Positions 43,826 to 55,375 of a stretch of DNA of 64,000 nt are shown here, one piece after another. Origin of the DNA: Geminocystis herdmanii PCC 6308 (lineage in GTDB: Bacteria > Cyanobacteriota > Cyanobacteriia > Cyanobacteriales > Cyanobacteriaceae); contig NZ_CM001775.1 of the NCBI RefSeq assembly GCF_000332235.1, forward strand, positions 3,582,272-3,646,271. Direction: 5' to 3'. The position numbers and the translations under genes were made by a program. Each line of letters opens with the position of its first letter. The first letter of the stretch is position 1. A model generated the notes under the pieces. That model made no database searches. It worked only from the letters and a program-made list of their open reading frames with translations, and was not told where the DNA came from.

Positions 43826-44011
43826 TTAATTTACCACTTTTCTTTCGCTCCTCAAAGAAGCAATCAGCCCAAAAGTACCGCCAATCATACCAATAATTAA
43901 CCAGAGTAAAAATGAATTCCCTTTAGTGTCAGCAACGATGGCTGCCGTAAGACCGATCAAACAATGAAGTAGCATTAGTATAAAAACGAAAGTGGGATCA
44001 AAGTTAAACAT
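43826..44011 (-). CDS. Small two-helix membrane protein (61 aa)
   Basis: MFNFDPTFVFILMLLHCLIG begins the first membrane helix (about 8-29), then WLIIGMIGGTFGLIASL the second (about 35-53), with a basic tail RSERKVVN. The N-terminal ATG at 44009-44011 follows AT-rich sequence. I do not recognise the family; it may be a small membrane peptide conserved only among related cyanobacteria. Divergent from ndhD with 115 bases between. Confidence 0.5.
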   Translation of the reverse strand: MFNFDPTFVFILMLLHCLIGLTAAIVADTKGNSFLLWLIIGMIGGTFGLIASLRSERKVVN

Positions 44012-44126
44012 ATTTTATAGGTGTGAAAATTTAATTAAATAGTATTTAAGCAAAAAAATCGTAACAAAAGTTAACAAAATATAGTAAGATAGTCACACTA
44101 AAAATTAAATCTTATATAAAAAGACT

Positions 44127-45773
44127 ATGATAGCGGATCAATTTCCTTGGCTTACCGCAATAATCGCCTTCCCCTTGGTGGCGGCACTGTTTATTCCCTT
44201 AGTACCAGATAAAGAGGGTAAAACCCTTAGATGGTATGCTTTAGGAGTCGGATTGATAGATTTTATATTAATGTGTTACGTTTTCTGGCAACATTACGAT
44301 ACAACTAGCGCCAGTTTGCAACTTGTAGAGCAATATCCTTGGATTCCTGAATTGGGTTTAAGTTGGAGTGTATCTGTAGATGGTTTATCCATGCCTCTGG
44401 TGTTATTGGCAGGTTTAGTGACGACTTTATCGATGTTTTCTGCTTGGCAAGTCGATCGAAAACCCCGTTTATTTTACTTTTTAATGTTACTGTTATACTC
44501 GGCACAAATTGGGGTATTTGTTGCTCAAGATATTTTATTATTATTCATCATGTGGGAATTAGAATTAGTTCCTGTCTATTTATTAGTATCCATTTGGGGT
44601 GGACAAAAAAGACGTTACGCCGCCACAAAATTTTTACTTTATACAGCCTTAGCGTCTATATTTATTCTCGTTGCAGGTTTAGGAATGGCATTATACGGCG
44701 GTGGAGAAATCACCTTCGATATGGTGGCATTAGGATTAAAAGAATATCCCATCGGTTTAGAAGTCTTACTCTATGGAGGTTTATTAATTGCCTTCGGTGT
44801 GAAATTGGCAGTTTTTCCCCTTCATACATGGTTGCCTGACGCGCACGGTGAAGCCTCCTCTCCTGTATCCATGATTTTGGCAGGAGTTTTGTTAAAAATG
44901 GGAGGTTATGGCTTAATTCGACTCAATTTAGGCTTATTACCCGAAGCCCATGTTTATTTTGCTCCAGTCCTCGTGATTTTAGGGGTTGTGAACATAGTTT
45001 ACGGCGGTTTTGCCTCTTTTGGTCAAACCAACATGAAACGCCGTCTCGCTTATTCTTCCGTGTCTCACATGGGTTTTGTATTAATTGGTATCGCTTCTTT
45101 TACTGATTTAGGTATCAGTGGCGCGATGTTGCAAATGTTGTCTCATGGTTTAATTGCCGCCCTCTTATTCTTCCTTGCAGGGGTGACGTACGATCGAACT
45201 CATACCATGTTCTTAGATGAAATGGGAGACATCGGCAAAGCCATGCCCAAAGTTTTCGCACTATTTACAGCTGGTGCAATGGCTTCTCTAGCCTTACCCG
45301 GTATGAGTGGATTTGTCAGTGAATTAGCGGTATTTGTCGGTTTTAGTAATAGCGATGTCTATGATTCAACCTTTCGTACAGCAACAGTGTTTCTAAGTGC
45401 CGTAGGTTTAATTGTGACTCCTATCTATTTACTGTCGATGTTAAGACAACTATTTTACGGTACTGACAAAGTGCAAATGTGTATCATTGGCGATACTGAA
45501 GAAAAAGAAAACTTCGACAACGATCCAGCAGTATGTTTTGGTACAAGTTGTGTTTTACCTAGTCAAGCAGTATATGAAGACGCAAAACCAAGGGAAGTAT
45601 TTATCGCCGCTTGTTTCCTCGCCTTAATTATCAGTGTGGGATTATATCCAAAACTAGCAACGCAACTCTATGACGTGAAAACCGTTGCGGTGAATGCTGA
45701 AATTCGTCAAACTTATACAGAGATTGCCCAAGTAAATACTCCTGTGGTAAGCTCGATCGCTCTTCAGAAATAA
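44127..45773 (+). CDS. ndhD: NAD(P)H-quinone oxidoreductase subunit 4 (NdhD, 548 aa)
   Basis: Proton-pumping subunit of the thylakoid NDH-1 complex (MrpD/NuoM family) with about 14 membrane helices. The conserved helix residues are present: [19 protein letters not shown] (Glu near residue 146, proton channel), [20 protein letters not shown] (Lys and LPDAH near residues 229-241), [11 protein letters not shown] and [35 protein letters not shown]-like stretch near 395 also matches. Length and motif suggest NdhD1/D2 (respiration and cyclic flow) rather than the CO2-uptake forms D3/D4, which are grouped with ndhF3/F4 and cup genes; none is nearby. Followed by a strong terminator. Confidence 0.93.
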   Translation: MIADQFPWLTAIIAFPLVAALFIPLVPDKEGKTLRWYALGVGLIDFILMCYVFWQHYDTTSASLQLVEQYPWIPELGLSWSVSVDGLSMPLVLLAGLVTTLSMFSAWQVDRKPRLFYFLMLLLYSAQIGVFVAQDILLLFIMWELELVPVYLLVSIWGGQKRRYAATKFLLYTALASIFILVAGLGMALYGGGEITFDMVALGLKEYPIGLEVLLYGGLLIAFGVKLAVFPLHTWLPDAHGEASSPVSMILAGVLLKMGGYGLIRLNLGLLPEAHVYFAPVLVILGVVNIVYGGFASFGQTNMKRRLAYSSVSHMGFVLIGIASFTDLGISGAMLQMLSHGLIAALLFFLAGVTYDRTHTMFLDEMGDIGKAMPKVFALFTAGAMASLALPGMSGFVSELAVFVGFSNSDVYDSTFRTATVFLSAVGLIVTPIYLLSMLRQLFYGTDKVQMCIIGDTEEKENFDNDPAVCFGTSCVLPSQAVYEDAKPREVFIAACFLALIISVGLYPKLATQLYDVKTVAVNAEIRQTYTEIAQVNTPVVSSIALQK

Positions 45774-45797
45774 GGAATTGATTAAAATTAAATTCGT

Positions 45798-45822
45798 AGG
45801 GGTTGAGTAATATTCAACCCCT
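45798..45822 (+). terminator. Terminator of ndhD
   Basis: Nine-base perfect stem AGGGGTTGA / TCAACCCCT with a 7-base loop, 24 bases after the ndhD stop. The T tract is short (TTTC). Confidence 0.75.
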
Positions 45823-45872
45823 TTCAGTGTTAGATTTGAAGAAAAGTTATGACTGTTCAGGGGTAAAATGTT

Positions 45873-46342
45873 ATGCAATCTTTAACGAAAACTAGCTTAA
45901 AAGATTTATATAATGAAGATTATTTAGCGTGGCATGAGAACACTTTAGAGCAAATAAAATAAAGAAATTTGACTGATTTAGATTGGGATCACTTAGAGGA
46001 AGTCTTAAGGAATTTGCTTAGAGATATTAAACGAAGTGGAGAAAGTTATTTAAAACAAATTATTATTCATTTATTGTTAATTGAATATTGGGAAAAAGAA
46101 AGGATAAATCATCGTCACAGGGGAGCAGAAATAACTAATTTTCGTGACGAATTAGATACTGATATGACTACTAATTTACGCAGACATCTTGATAAAGAAA
46201 AAGAGAATATTTATCAAAAATCAGTTAAATATGTGATGATTAAAACTGGTTTAAACAAAAAAATTTTCCTGTTCAATGTCCTTATAATTTACAACAATTA
46301 TTAGATTCTAATTGGTTTCCTGAGAATCTTAATTTAATCTAA
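45873..46342 (+). pseudogene. DUF29 family gene, broken by a stop and a frameshift
   Basis: ATG 45873-45875 begins MQSLTKTSLKDLYNEDYLAW, the usual DUF29 N-terminus. The frame meets TAA at 45960-45962 and then continues LTDLDWDHLEEVLRNLLRDI as expected for the family. A one-base change in the A/T run near 46258-46266 shifts the end, where cysteine-containing PVQCPYNLQQLL and DSNWFPENLNLI match in another frame up to the TAA at 46340-46342. DUF29 proteins are a large cyanobacterial family of unknown function. Both breaks seen directly. Confidence 0.8.
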
Positions 46343-46584
46343 TTTTTTTACATCTCCTTCCCTACTCCACAGAATTTTTATTAGACATCTTCAAAAATAC
46401 AGGCAAGATGCCTGTTCTACGGTGATAAAATCATTAAATATTCATAAATAAATAGCAGTTCGATCGAACTTTAGTTCATGTAACCTCAACAGTTTAATGA
46501 AAAAATCTTAAAAAAATGTAACGAAATGTGAAGCATTAAGATTAAAATGATAAAGAGAAAAAAATGTAAATGAGTAAAAAATAG

Positions 46585-47991
<1,407 letters not shown>

Positions 47992-48002
47992 AAAAACCTT
48001 AT

Positions 48003-48099
48003 TGTCATGGCGAGGGATTGTTTATCTCAAAATTTTGATTAAACTTCCTGATTTCCTGAAGCCATCTCAAAAGGGATTGCTTCGTACCTCGCAATGACA
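48003..48099. repeat. Inverted-repeat element in the crtP-crtB gap
   Basis: TGTCATGGCGAGG (48003-48015) and CCTCGCAATGACA (48087-48099) pair with one mismatch; GGGATTG repeats lie inside. It fills most of the 234-base gap and resembles the small palindromic interspersed repeats of cyanobacteria. Confidence 0.65.
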
Positions 48100-48225
48100 G
48101 AATAAAAAAATTTGAAAGGTTAACTATTTTCGTGATGAAAATTGCTCAGAAAGTGAGACAATACTATAGAATCGTCATTATTCTTATTTTTAAACTTATA
48201 TTTAGCTATTATTCAGCAGGGATGA

Positions 48226-49155
48226 ATGCTGCAACTGCATAAAAAATTACAACCTAAACAACCTTTAGCCACCCCAGAAGAATCTTATGAATACTGTCGT
48301 CAGGTGACGGCAAAGTATTCTAAAACTTTCTATTTGGGTACATTGTTGATGCCTAAAGAGAAACGAAGTGCTATTTGGGCGATATATGTATGGTGTCGTC
48401 GTACCGATGAATTAGTAGATGGTCCTCAAGCCAAGTTTACTACCCCTGAAACCCTTGATTTATGGGAACAACAATTAGAGTCAGTATTCGCTGGGCAACC
48501 GATCGATGATCCTGATGTGGCATTGGTGGATACTCTTAAGCGTTTTCCCATGGATATTCAACCTTTTAGGGATATGATTGCGGGGCAACGGATGGATTTA
48601 TACCGTAATCGTTATGAGACTTTTGAAGAATTAAAACTTTATTGCTATCGAGTAGCCGGGACGGTAGGATTGATGTCCTCTGCTGTATTGGGAGTTGATG
48701 AAACTTATTTGAATGCTCCTTGGTATCAAAAATCGGTTTATATTCCTGAAGAAGAAGCTATCGCTCTTGGCATTGCTAATCAATTAACGAATATCCTCAG
48801 AGATGTGGGTGAAGACAGAGGTAGAAATCGCATTTATCTCCCCCTTGAAGATTTAGCAAGGTTTAACTATAACGAAGAAGATTTATTTAATGGAGTCATT
48901 GACGATCGATGGTATAGTTTAATGCAATTTCAGATCGATCGAGCTAAACAATATTACGAAGACGCTGAAAGGGGAATAAAAGCCTTAAATCCTGATGGAC
49001 GTTGGCCCGTGTGGTCTGCTTTAATGTTGTATCAGGGGATTTTAGATGTCATTGCTAAAAATAACTATGATGTGTTTAATTATCGTGCATTTGTACCAAC
49101 CCCTAATAAAATGCTTTATTTACCCGTTGCGTGGTTAAGGGCTCAAGTTTTATAA
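48226..49155 (+). CDS. crtB: Phytoene synthase
   Basis: Joins two geranylgeranyl diphosphates to phytoene, the first committed carotenoid step. Two Asp-rich motifs are present: RRTDELVDGPQA (DELVD, near residue 65) and NILRDVGEDRGRNRIYLPLE (DxxxD, residues about 195-205). YCYRVAGTVGLM and QLTNILRDVG are family hallmarks. Length 309 is normal. The start ATG at 48226-48228 (MLQLHKKLQPKQPLATPEE) follows a CAGGG-like ribosome site; another ATG four bases upstream is in a different frame. It follows crtP and is probably co-transcribed despite the hairpin between. Confidence 0.95.
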   Translation: MLQLHKKLQPKQPLATPEESYEYCRQVTAKYSKTFYLGTLLMPKEKRSAIWAIYVWCRRTDELVDGPQAKFTTPETLDLWEQQLESVFAGQPIDDPDVALVDTLKRFPMDIQPFRDMIAGQRMDLYRNRYETFEELKLYCYRVAGTVGLMSSAVLGVDETYLNAPWYQKSVYIPEEEAIALGIANQLTNILRDVGEDRGRNRIYLPLEDLARFNYNEEDLFNGVIDDRWYSLMQFQIDRAKQYYEDAERGIKALNPDGRWPVWSALMLYQGILDVIAKNNYDVFNYRAFVPTPNKMLYLPVAWLRAQVL

Positions 49156-49213
49156 AGGAATCAGGAATTAATGCAGTGGAAAAGAAGAAATGGAGAATTA
49201 GTCAAACTGTAAG

Positions 49214-49245
49214 TAGTAGGGGCATAAGGCCTTATGCCCCTACTA
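49214..49245. terminator. 32-base perfect palindrome downstream of crtB
   Basis: TAGTAGGGGCATAAGG and its exact complement abut with no loop. It is 59 bases past the crtB stop; no T tract follows. Could serve as terminator or be a mobile palindromic repeat. Confidence 0.55.
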
Positions 49246-49336
49246 GATGACGTAAGAAATCTACTACTACGCTAGTTTCTGGGTTGTTTGCCTACATCAT
49301 AATCTTTGATTTGGTGTATGGTAGTTCACTTAATCC

Positions 49337-49972
49337 CTACTTATTGGGTTGAGGAGTAAAGCGTAAATAAGGCTTAACCTCTGTTACTCCTTTTGGAAAC
49401 TTCTCCATGGCTTCGGGGGTAGAAATCGAAGGCACAACCACACAATCTCCTCCGTCTTTCCAGTTAGCTGGGGTTGCCACTTGATGATAGTCAGTTAATT
49501 GTAATGAATCAATAACTCTTAAAATTTCATCAAAGTTGCGTCCTGTACTAGCAGGGTAGGTGATGGTTAAACGTAATTTTTTATTAGGGTCAATAACAAA
49601 TACACTTCTAATGGTAAGATTATTTAAAGAATTCGGATGAATCATCCCGTATAAATCAGCAACTTTTCGATCGTCATCCGCAAGAATAGGATAGTTAACG
49701 GTGGTTTTTTGAGTTTCGTTAATGTCGTTAATCCAACCTTTATGGGATTCTACTCCATCAACACTAAGGGCGATAGTTTTGACATTGCGTTGTTGAAATT
49801 CTGGCTGTAAACTAGCAACAGTACCTAATTCGGTAGTACAAACGGGGGTATAGTCAGCCGGGTGGGAAAAAAGAACTACCCAGCTATCTCCTGCCCAATC
49901 ATAAAAGTTAATTTCTCCGATACTGGAGTTTTGAGTAAAGTTAGGAACTACATCCCCTAATTGTAATGTCAT
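49337..49972 (-). CDS. 1-Cys peroxiredoxin (211 aa)
   Basis: Thioredoxin-fold peroxidase of the Prx6/1-Cys class. SHPADYTPVCTTELG holds the peroxidatic Cys45 (PxxxTxxC motif) and Arg is present in SVFVIDPNKKLRLTITYPAS near residue 123. No resolving Cys appears in the C-terminus, and the length and PVATPANWKDGGDCVVVPSI tail match the Prx6 family. It reduces hydrogen peroxide and alkyl peroxides, using glutathione or other thiol. It is convergent with crtB and stands alone. Ribosome site not clear (A-rich). Confidence 0.9.
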   Translation of the reverse strand: MTLQLGDVVPNFTQNSSIGEINFYDWAGDSWVVLFSHPADYTPVCTTELGTVASLQPEFQQRNVKTIALSVDGVESHKGWINDINETQKTTVNYPILADDDRKVADLYGMIHPNSLNNLTIRSVFVIDPNKKLRLTITYPASTGRNFDEILRVIDSLQLTDYHQVATPANWKDGGDCVVVPSISTPEAMEKFPKGVTEVKPYLRFTPQPNK

Positions 49973-50278
49973 AGATTTAAACTTAAATTTGATTTAGATT
50001 CATTAACATTTATAATTGTGTCATATTTATGCCTTTATTTTATCAATTTTTATTTTTCGATCGAATCTTGATAAATCTTGATAATAAAAAGCTCTTATAA
50101 GTACTTATGCAAAATAGATTGTGAATTTTAAAATTAATTAAAATAACTGACATCTTTGTTGCCTCTTGCCTTTTGCATGAGTGCCTTTCATAAAGTAAAC
50201 ATATAATTAATTTTGCCTACTCAGTTATTATTCTATTATTCACCTGATAATCCCCCCCACTACTCGGAGGTAAATGTC
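49973..50278. other. Noncoding region before the pilin-like gene
   Basis: About 300 bases with an AGGCAA-type stretch in reverse orientation near 50159-50177 and an isolated CGATCG near 50060. No gene seen. Confidence 0.4.
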
Positions 50279-51895
50279 ATGTTAAACAATCCCAAATCTT
50301 TCCCAAAAAATAATTTCACTTCTTATGTTATGCGATCATTATGGTTATGCAGTGAACAAAAAGAAATAGGTACAACCCTTGTAACAGGGGTTGCCCTAGG
50401 TTTGATTGCTCTTGGTGGAGCAACCTTAGCCATAGTAAAAGCTAGTCAAAATAAAACTAATACAGCCTCCGATGAACAAACAAAACAAGTATTAGCGATT
50501 ACTGAATCAGGAGTGTCTAATTTAATGGCACAATTAACAAAGCCAACAACTCGTCCTCTCCTATTGAGAAATTTTGATCCTGACAGTTATTTATCAACTG
50601 ATGGCTCTAAAAATAAATGGACTTTAGGAACTTCGGAAGAATTACAATTATCCCCTCCTAGTCCAAATTCTTGTGCTAATCCTACCGCTCGTGAGGCTAC
50701 TGATAGTTTAAATGTCTTAACAGTAAATAGTTCTAATGGTAGTGTACAAAGGAATAAAGTATCTATTGGAGAAGGCTCATCTTCTGGAAAGTATCAATTT
50801 TTAGCATACCGTTATCAAAAGATAACTGACACCAGCAACGGAGAAACAGGAATTGGACGGTTATTAATAGAGGGTGAATTAGATAAAAATATTAAGACAA
50901 AATCAAGAATAGAAGTTTCTTTTCCTGTCACCTTAACAAATGATCCTGGTTTTGACACTGCTTTAATAGCAAATCAAATCAACTTAAGACAATCTGATGC
51001 CATTACTTCAGGGATAATTTGTACTAATCCAGCATTGTGTCCGATAACTTGTTTACCAAGTCAAACCAGTCCGACTTCTTCTCAGTTAAAAACTGCCATC
51101 GGTGGTAGTGATAATAAGGCAGTAGTACATAGTATTCTTAAAGATGGAAGTAATCCAGCCATAACGAAAATCTTAGTAGGGAGTATGACAATTCCTCCGA
51201 TTCCTGCTATTCCTTTAGGAATTACACCTATTTCTTTGGGAGATGTTACCGATAATATCAATTTACCGAGAACTGAAGATACTAAAAATACTATTGATGT
51301 TGACAACACTACTAAAAGTGTTTATTATTATCAAATTGACAATTTAACAAAAAGTAGTATAACCTTGACAGACCCCACTGTTGAATATCGCATCTATATT
51401 TCTGGTACTGTGGAGCAAACAGGTAATGATGATATTAAACTATCAGGAAGTGGAGTCTTAAATGGTGCTCCGAAACCCGGACAAGTGAGAATTTATGGCA
51501 ATTCAACATCGGATGAAAATTGGTTATTTGGTGGAAACTCTTGTACTATGGCTTTCATTCATGCACCTAAAGCAAATATAGGAATTAATGGAGGAGGAAA
51601 TGGTTGTTCAAACCTTCGTTTAGAAAATGCAGTAGCCGATGGTAATCTAATTTTAAATCCAGACCCTAAGTTTACTATAAATAATTTTGTTAGTCCTGAA
51701 AAGACAAATTTTTATGGTGGGGTTTGGGCAAATAGCTATAACGTAATTGGTAATAACAGTAATGCTGGTATTTTTTATGAGCAACCCGGATTGATGAATG
51801 TAATTAGGACAAGTATGGGGGGAGGGTTTCCTCAATTTGAAAAAGGATATATTACTGTAGATAATATATCTTCTTTTACGAGAAAACCTCTTTAA
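50279..51895 (+). CDS. Large pilin-like or exported protein of unknown function (538 aa)
   Basis: A hydrophobic segment, TTLVTGVALGLIALGGATLA at residues about 31-50, follows a short charged start, the layout of type IV pilin/PilX-like proteins with an N-terminal membrane anchor and a large exported domain. The rest is Ser/Thr/Asn-rich beta-type sequence. ATG 50279-50281 (MLNNPKS) has GGAGG eight bases before it; an ATG/other start 22 codons upstream has none, so I chose the downstream start. Neighbours are not pilus genes. The family is not certain; secretion prediction would settle the anchor. Convergent with the UbiD gene. Confidence 0.55.
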   Translation: MLNNPKSFPKNNFTSYVMRSLWLCSEQKEIGTTLVTGVALGLIALGGATLAIVKASQNKTNTASDEQTKQVLAITESGVSNLMAQLTKPTTRPLLLRNFDPDSYLSTDGSKNKWTLGTSEELQLSPPSPNSCANPTAREATDSLNVLTVNSSNGSVQRNKVSIGEGSSSGKYQFLAYRYQKITDTSNGETGIGRLLIEGELDKNIKTKSRIEVSFPVTLTNDPGFDTALIANQINLRQSDAITSGIICTNPALCPITCLPSQTSPTSSQLKTAIGGSDNKAVVHSILKDGSNPAITKILVGSMTIPPIPAIPLGITPISLGDVTDNINLPRTEDTKNTIDVDNTTKSVYYYQIDNLTKSSITLTDPTVEYRIYISGTVEQTGNDDIKLSGSGVLNGAPKPGQVRIYGNSTSDENWLFGGNSCTMAFIHAPKANIGINGGGNGCSNLRLENAVADGNLILNPDPKFTINNFVSPEKTNFYGGVWANSYNVIGNNSNAGIFYEQPGLMNVIRTSMGGGFPQFEKGYITVDNISSFTRKPL

Positions 51896-51930
51896 TGGTA
51901 TTTGTTTTTGTGTGATTTATTCAGCAAACC

Positions 51931-53451
51931 CTATTTAATGGAATTTCCCATTTCATAACCAAATAGATTGGGGTTAACTTCTCCTAAGTTTAGTTCTCCT
52001 AAGCCGTACTCTGCCCATTTTTCCGTGACTTTTTTTCCTATTTCCTCATCGGATTCGAGCACTTCTCCCCATTCGTGATCTGTTTCAGGATATACTTTTG
52101 TGGTGGCATCGATCGCCATTCTACCGCCTAAGCCGATTTTCTCACTAGCAAAATCAAGGGTATCAAAAGGAGTCTCTGGTAAAATAAATACGTCTCTGAC
52201 AGGATCAACTTTTGATGTAATTGCCCAAACTACTTGACGAGGATCACGAATGTTGATTTCTTTGTCAACAATAATCACAAATTTAGTATAGGTGAATTGA
52301 GGTAGCGCACTCCAAAAAGCCATAGCGGCACGTTTTGCCTGTCCGGGGTATGCTTTATCTATGGAGATTACGGCGGCTTTATAGCTTAATGCTTCCATCG
52401 GTAAGAAAAAGTCCGTAATTTCTGATACTTGTTGACGCAAAATAGGAGTATAAATACGGTTAAGGGCGATCGCCATCATGGCTTCTTCTTTGGGGGGACG
52501 ACCGCTAAAGGTGGTAAGATAGATAGGGTTTTTGCGGTGTGTCATGCAGTGGAAACGAATTAGGGGAGAATCTTCCACTCCACCATAATAACCCATGTGA
52601 TCTCCAAAAGGGCCATCAGGTAGCACCTCGCCGGGGGTAATTGTACCTTCTAAGACAAATTCTGAGTCGGCGGGTACTTCTAAATCAAGGGTTTTACACT
52701 TTGCCAGTTTTACTCCTTCTCCACCATATAACCCTGCAAATAACCACTCCGATAAGTCAACGGGGATAGGAGTTGCCGCCGCCAATATAATTAAAGGATC
52801 AACTCCCAGCGCGATCGCAACTTCTAATTTTTTACCCATTAAACTAGCCTTCCTCAGATGTCTTGCACCGCCTCTAACGGATAACCAATGGACTGTCATG
52901 GTTTTATCTGATTGTAATTGTAAACGATAAACTCCTACATTGGGCGTTCCTGTTTCACAATCTTTGGTGATGACTAATCCTAGGGTAATGATTTTTCCAG
53001 CGTCTTTAGGATAAGGACGAATGAGGGGTAAGGTGTTTAAGTCTAAGTCTTTGTCTTCGATGACTACCTGTTGACAAGGGGGAAAATAATCTCTACTCGG
53101 CTTGGCTTTTACTACGTCAAATAATACTTTACCGAAATCGATCGCCTGTGCAATTTTTTTCGGTGGCTTGGGTTGTTGCAACATCCCTAATTTTTTGCCC
53201 AATTCTTCTAATTCTTGGGGATTTTCCATTTTCATCGCCCAACAGACTCTTTCTAATGTACCCAAAAGGTTAACCGCAATGGGATAAGGGGAATTTTTCA
53301 CATTCTCAAACAATAATCCAGCCCCTCCTGCTTGTAACATTCTATTAGCAATTTCGGCAATTTCTAAATCTGAGTCAACTTCTGTTTTAATCCGTTTTAG
53401 TTGTCCTTTTTCTTCTAATAATTCGATAAATTGACGTAAATCTCTAGCCAT
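51931..53451 (-). CDS. ubiD: UbiD-family (prenylated-FMN) decarboxylase (506 aa)
   Basis: MARDLRQFIELLEEKGQLKR and GRPPKEEAMMAIALNRI, IYTPILRQQVSEITDFFLPM, SYKAAVISIDKAYPGQAKRA, KFVIIVDKEINIRDPRQVVW and LPETPFDTLDFAS are family sequence. UbiD needs prenylated FMN and decarboxylates 4-hydroxy-3-polyprenylbenzoate; in cyanobacteria a related step could serve plastoquinone or another aromatic pathway, and the substrate cannot be read from the sequence. The E-R-E catalytic residues lie in the middle and end but I cannot number all of them. No ubiX beside it. Confidence 0.85.
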   Translation of the reverse strand: MARDLRQFIELLEEKGQLKRIKTEVDSDLEIAEIANRMLQAGGAGLLFENVKNSPYPIAVNLLGTLERVCWAMKMENPQELEELGKKLGMLQQPKPPKKIAQAIDFGKVLFDVVKAKPSRDYFPPCQQVVIEDKDLDLNTLPLIRPYPKDAGKIITLGLVITKDCETGTPNVGVYRLQLQSDKTMTVHWLSVRGGARHLRKASLMGKKLEVAIALGVDPLIILAAATPIPVDLSEWLFAGLYGGEGVKLAKCKTLDLEVPADSEFVLEGTITPGEVLPDGPFGDHMGYYGGVEDSPLIRFHCMTHRKNPIYLTTFSGRPPKEEAMMAIALNRIYTPILRQQVSEITDFFLPMEALSYKAAVISIDKAYPGQAKRAAMAFWSALPQFTYTKFVIIVDKEINIRDPRQVVWAITSKVDPVRDVFILPETPFDTLDFASEKIGLGGRMAIDATTKVYPETDHEWGEVLESDEEIGKKVTEKWAEYGLGELNLGEVNPNLFGYEMGNSIK

Positions 53452-53716
53452 GATGATATATAACGAATAAATAATAACGATACTTTAATAATCTTAATAC
53501 TTCTTAACAACCAAATAATTTTTATGGACAAAAATTTTTTACCTTATTTTATTTAAAACAATGCTGTATAACTTGAGATTTAAGATAGCTTTCTGTTTCC
53601 CATGCACAACCCCTATTTAATCGCTAAGAGAGACTTATCCTATTAATCATGAAATTTATTTCTGATTGTATTTTGATATATAATCTAAATCATTCACTAT
53701 AAAATACTGCCTATTG

Positions 53717-55171
53717 ATGAATAATTCACAAGAAGAAACTCCCCTATTAACCCAACTGAAAATATTGGCAAATAAACAAGATGCTCCATTTTATACCCCC
53801 GGACACAAAAAAGGTCAAGGTATAGGTGAACAATTCAAAGAATTAATGGGAGAAAAAGCCTTCCGTATGGATTTACCTGAGTTACCCGAATTAGATAATT
53901 TATTCGCTCCCGAAGGAGTTATCAAAGATGCTCAATCTCTCGCTTCTATGGCTTTTGGGGCACAGGAAACCCGTTTTTTGGCTAATGGTTCAACTTCTGG
54001 CATCATTGCTTCTATCTTGGCTACCTGTGGAGAAGGGGATAAGATAATTTTACCTCGAAATATTCATCAATCAGCGATTTTCGGTTTAATTCTCTCTGGT
54101 GCGACTCCTATCTTTATCAATCCTGAGTATAATCCTGATTTTGATTTATGTTATACTCTTTCTTCGGCTCAAATTGAGGAAGCGTTAACTACTAACGATA
54201 ATGTTAAAGCGGTAATGGTGGTGTCTCCTACTTATCATGGTATTTGTGCAAATTTGACAGAGATAGCCTATGTTACTCATAATTTTACCATTCCATTGGT
54301 AGTAGATTCTGCCCATGGCGCACATTTTTCTTTTCATTCTCAGTTACCTCGATCGAGCTTACAGTGTGGTGCAGATATAGCCATAGAATCGACTCATAAG
54401 GTTTTAGGGGCGATGACTCAGGCTTCTATGCTTCATTTACAAGGCAATTTAATCGATGTCGATCGACTTAATCAATGTTTGCAGATGGTACAATCTTCTA
54501 GTCCTAGTTATATCTTGTTAGCCTCCTTAGATTCTGCTAGGCAACAAATGGCATTGCAAGGAGAAGCATTATTAACTAATACAATAAACTTAGCAAAAAT
54601 TGCTAGAAATGAAATTAAAAAATTAGAATATTTGTCTTTATTAGAATTAGTTGAACCTCAAGAAAACTTTTTTGATTTGGATATAACTAGATTAACTATT
54701 AATGCTCAGAAGTTGGGCTTAACTGGTTTTGAAGTTGATACAATATTAGATAAAAAATTCGGGGTAACTTGTGAATTACCCTCATTATCTCATCTTACTT
54801 TTATTATTTCGATCGGCAATACCTTACAAGATATTGAAAGACTAATAAATAGCTTAAAATCTTTAAAAGTATATGAAAAAAATAATGTGAATAGTAATCA
54901 AATAAACACGATCAAACAAAGTAAAAGTATTTTTAAAATGTCTCCGCGTGAAGCATTTTTTGCTAAGAAAAAAGTCGTCACAAAAAACCTAGCAATTAAT
55001 CAGGTAAGTGCTGAAAATATTTGTCCTTATCCCCCCGGTATTCCTTTAATTATGGCTGGAGAAATTATTACGGAGGAGGCGTTAATTTATTTGGAAGAAA
55101 TTAGCAATTCAGGAGGAATAATCACTGGTGTTAGTGATTCTAGTTTAGCAACTTTTAAGGTTATCAATTAG
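53717..55171 (+). CDS. Orn/Lys/Arg-type PLP decarboxylase family protein (484 aa)
   Basis: Fold type I PLP enzyme. FYTPGHKKGQGIGEQFKELM is the family start, FLANGSTSGIIASILATCGE binds the phosphate, and VVDSAHGAHFSFHSQLPRSS with DIAIESTHKVLGAMTQASML carries Asp, His and the PLP Lys (S-T-H-K, near residue 228). C-terminal domain ends near PYPPGIPLIMAGEIITEEAL. It lacks the wing domain of E. coli inducible decarboxylases. Annotated homologues are called arginine/lysine/ornithine decarboxylases; amino-acid preference unknown. ATG 53717-53719; a TTG one codon earlier is possible. Isolated in the genome context. Confidence 0.88.
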   Translation: MNNSQEETPLLTQLKILANKQDAPFYTPGHKKGQGIGEQFKELMGEKAFRMDLPELPELDNLFAPEGVIKDAQSLASMAFGAQETRFLANGSTSGIIASILATCGEGDKIILPRNIHQSAIFGLILSGATPIFINPEYNPDFDLCYTLSSAQIEEALTTNDNVKAVMVVSPTYHGICANLTEIAYVTHNFTIPLVVDSAHGAHFSFHSQLPRSSLQCGADIAIESTHKVLGAMTQASMLHLQGNLIDVDRLNQCLQMVQSSSPSYILLASLDSARQQMALQGEALLTNTINLAKIARNEIKKLEYLSLLELVEPQENFFDLDITRLTINAQKLGLTGFEVDTILDKKFGVTCELPSLSHLTFIISIGNTLQDIERLINSLKSLKVYEKNNVNSNQINTIKQSKSIFKMSPREAFFAKKKVVTKNLAINQVSAENICPYPPGIPLIMAGEIITEEALIYLEEISNSGGIITGVSDSSLATFKVIN

Positions 55172-55375
55172 TGCTATTTTTTCTCACGCAAAGACGCAAA
55201 GGGTTTTAGTTATTCTCTCTTTTTTTGCTGATTTTTTACCTCTTTCTTCTTTTACTCACAAATATTATTCAAGTTCGCAAAAAAAACTGACACAAAAAAG
55301 CTACTGGTTTTGAGATGCAAATTATTGTAAACTAGGCTTTAAATTGTCAATATTAACTACTTTTATTTAATCAAT

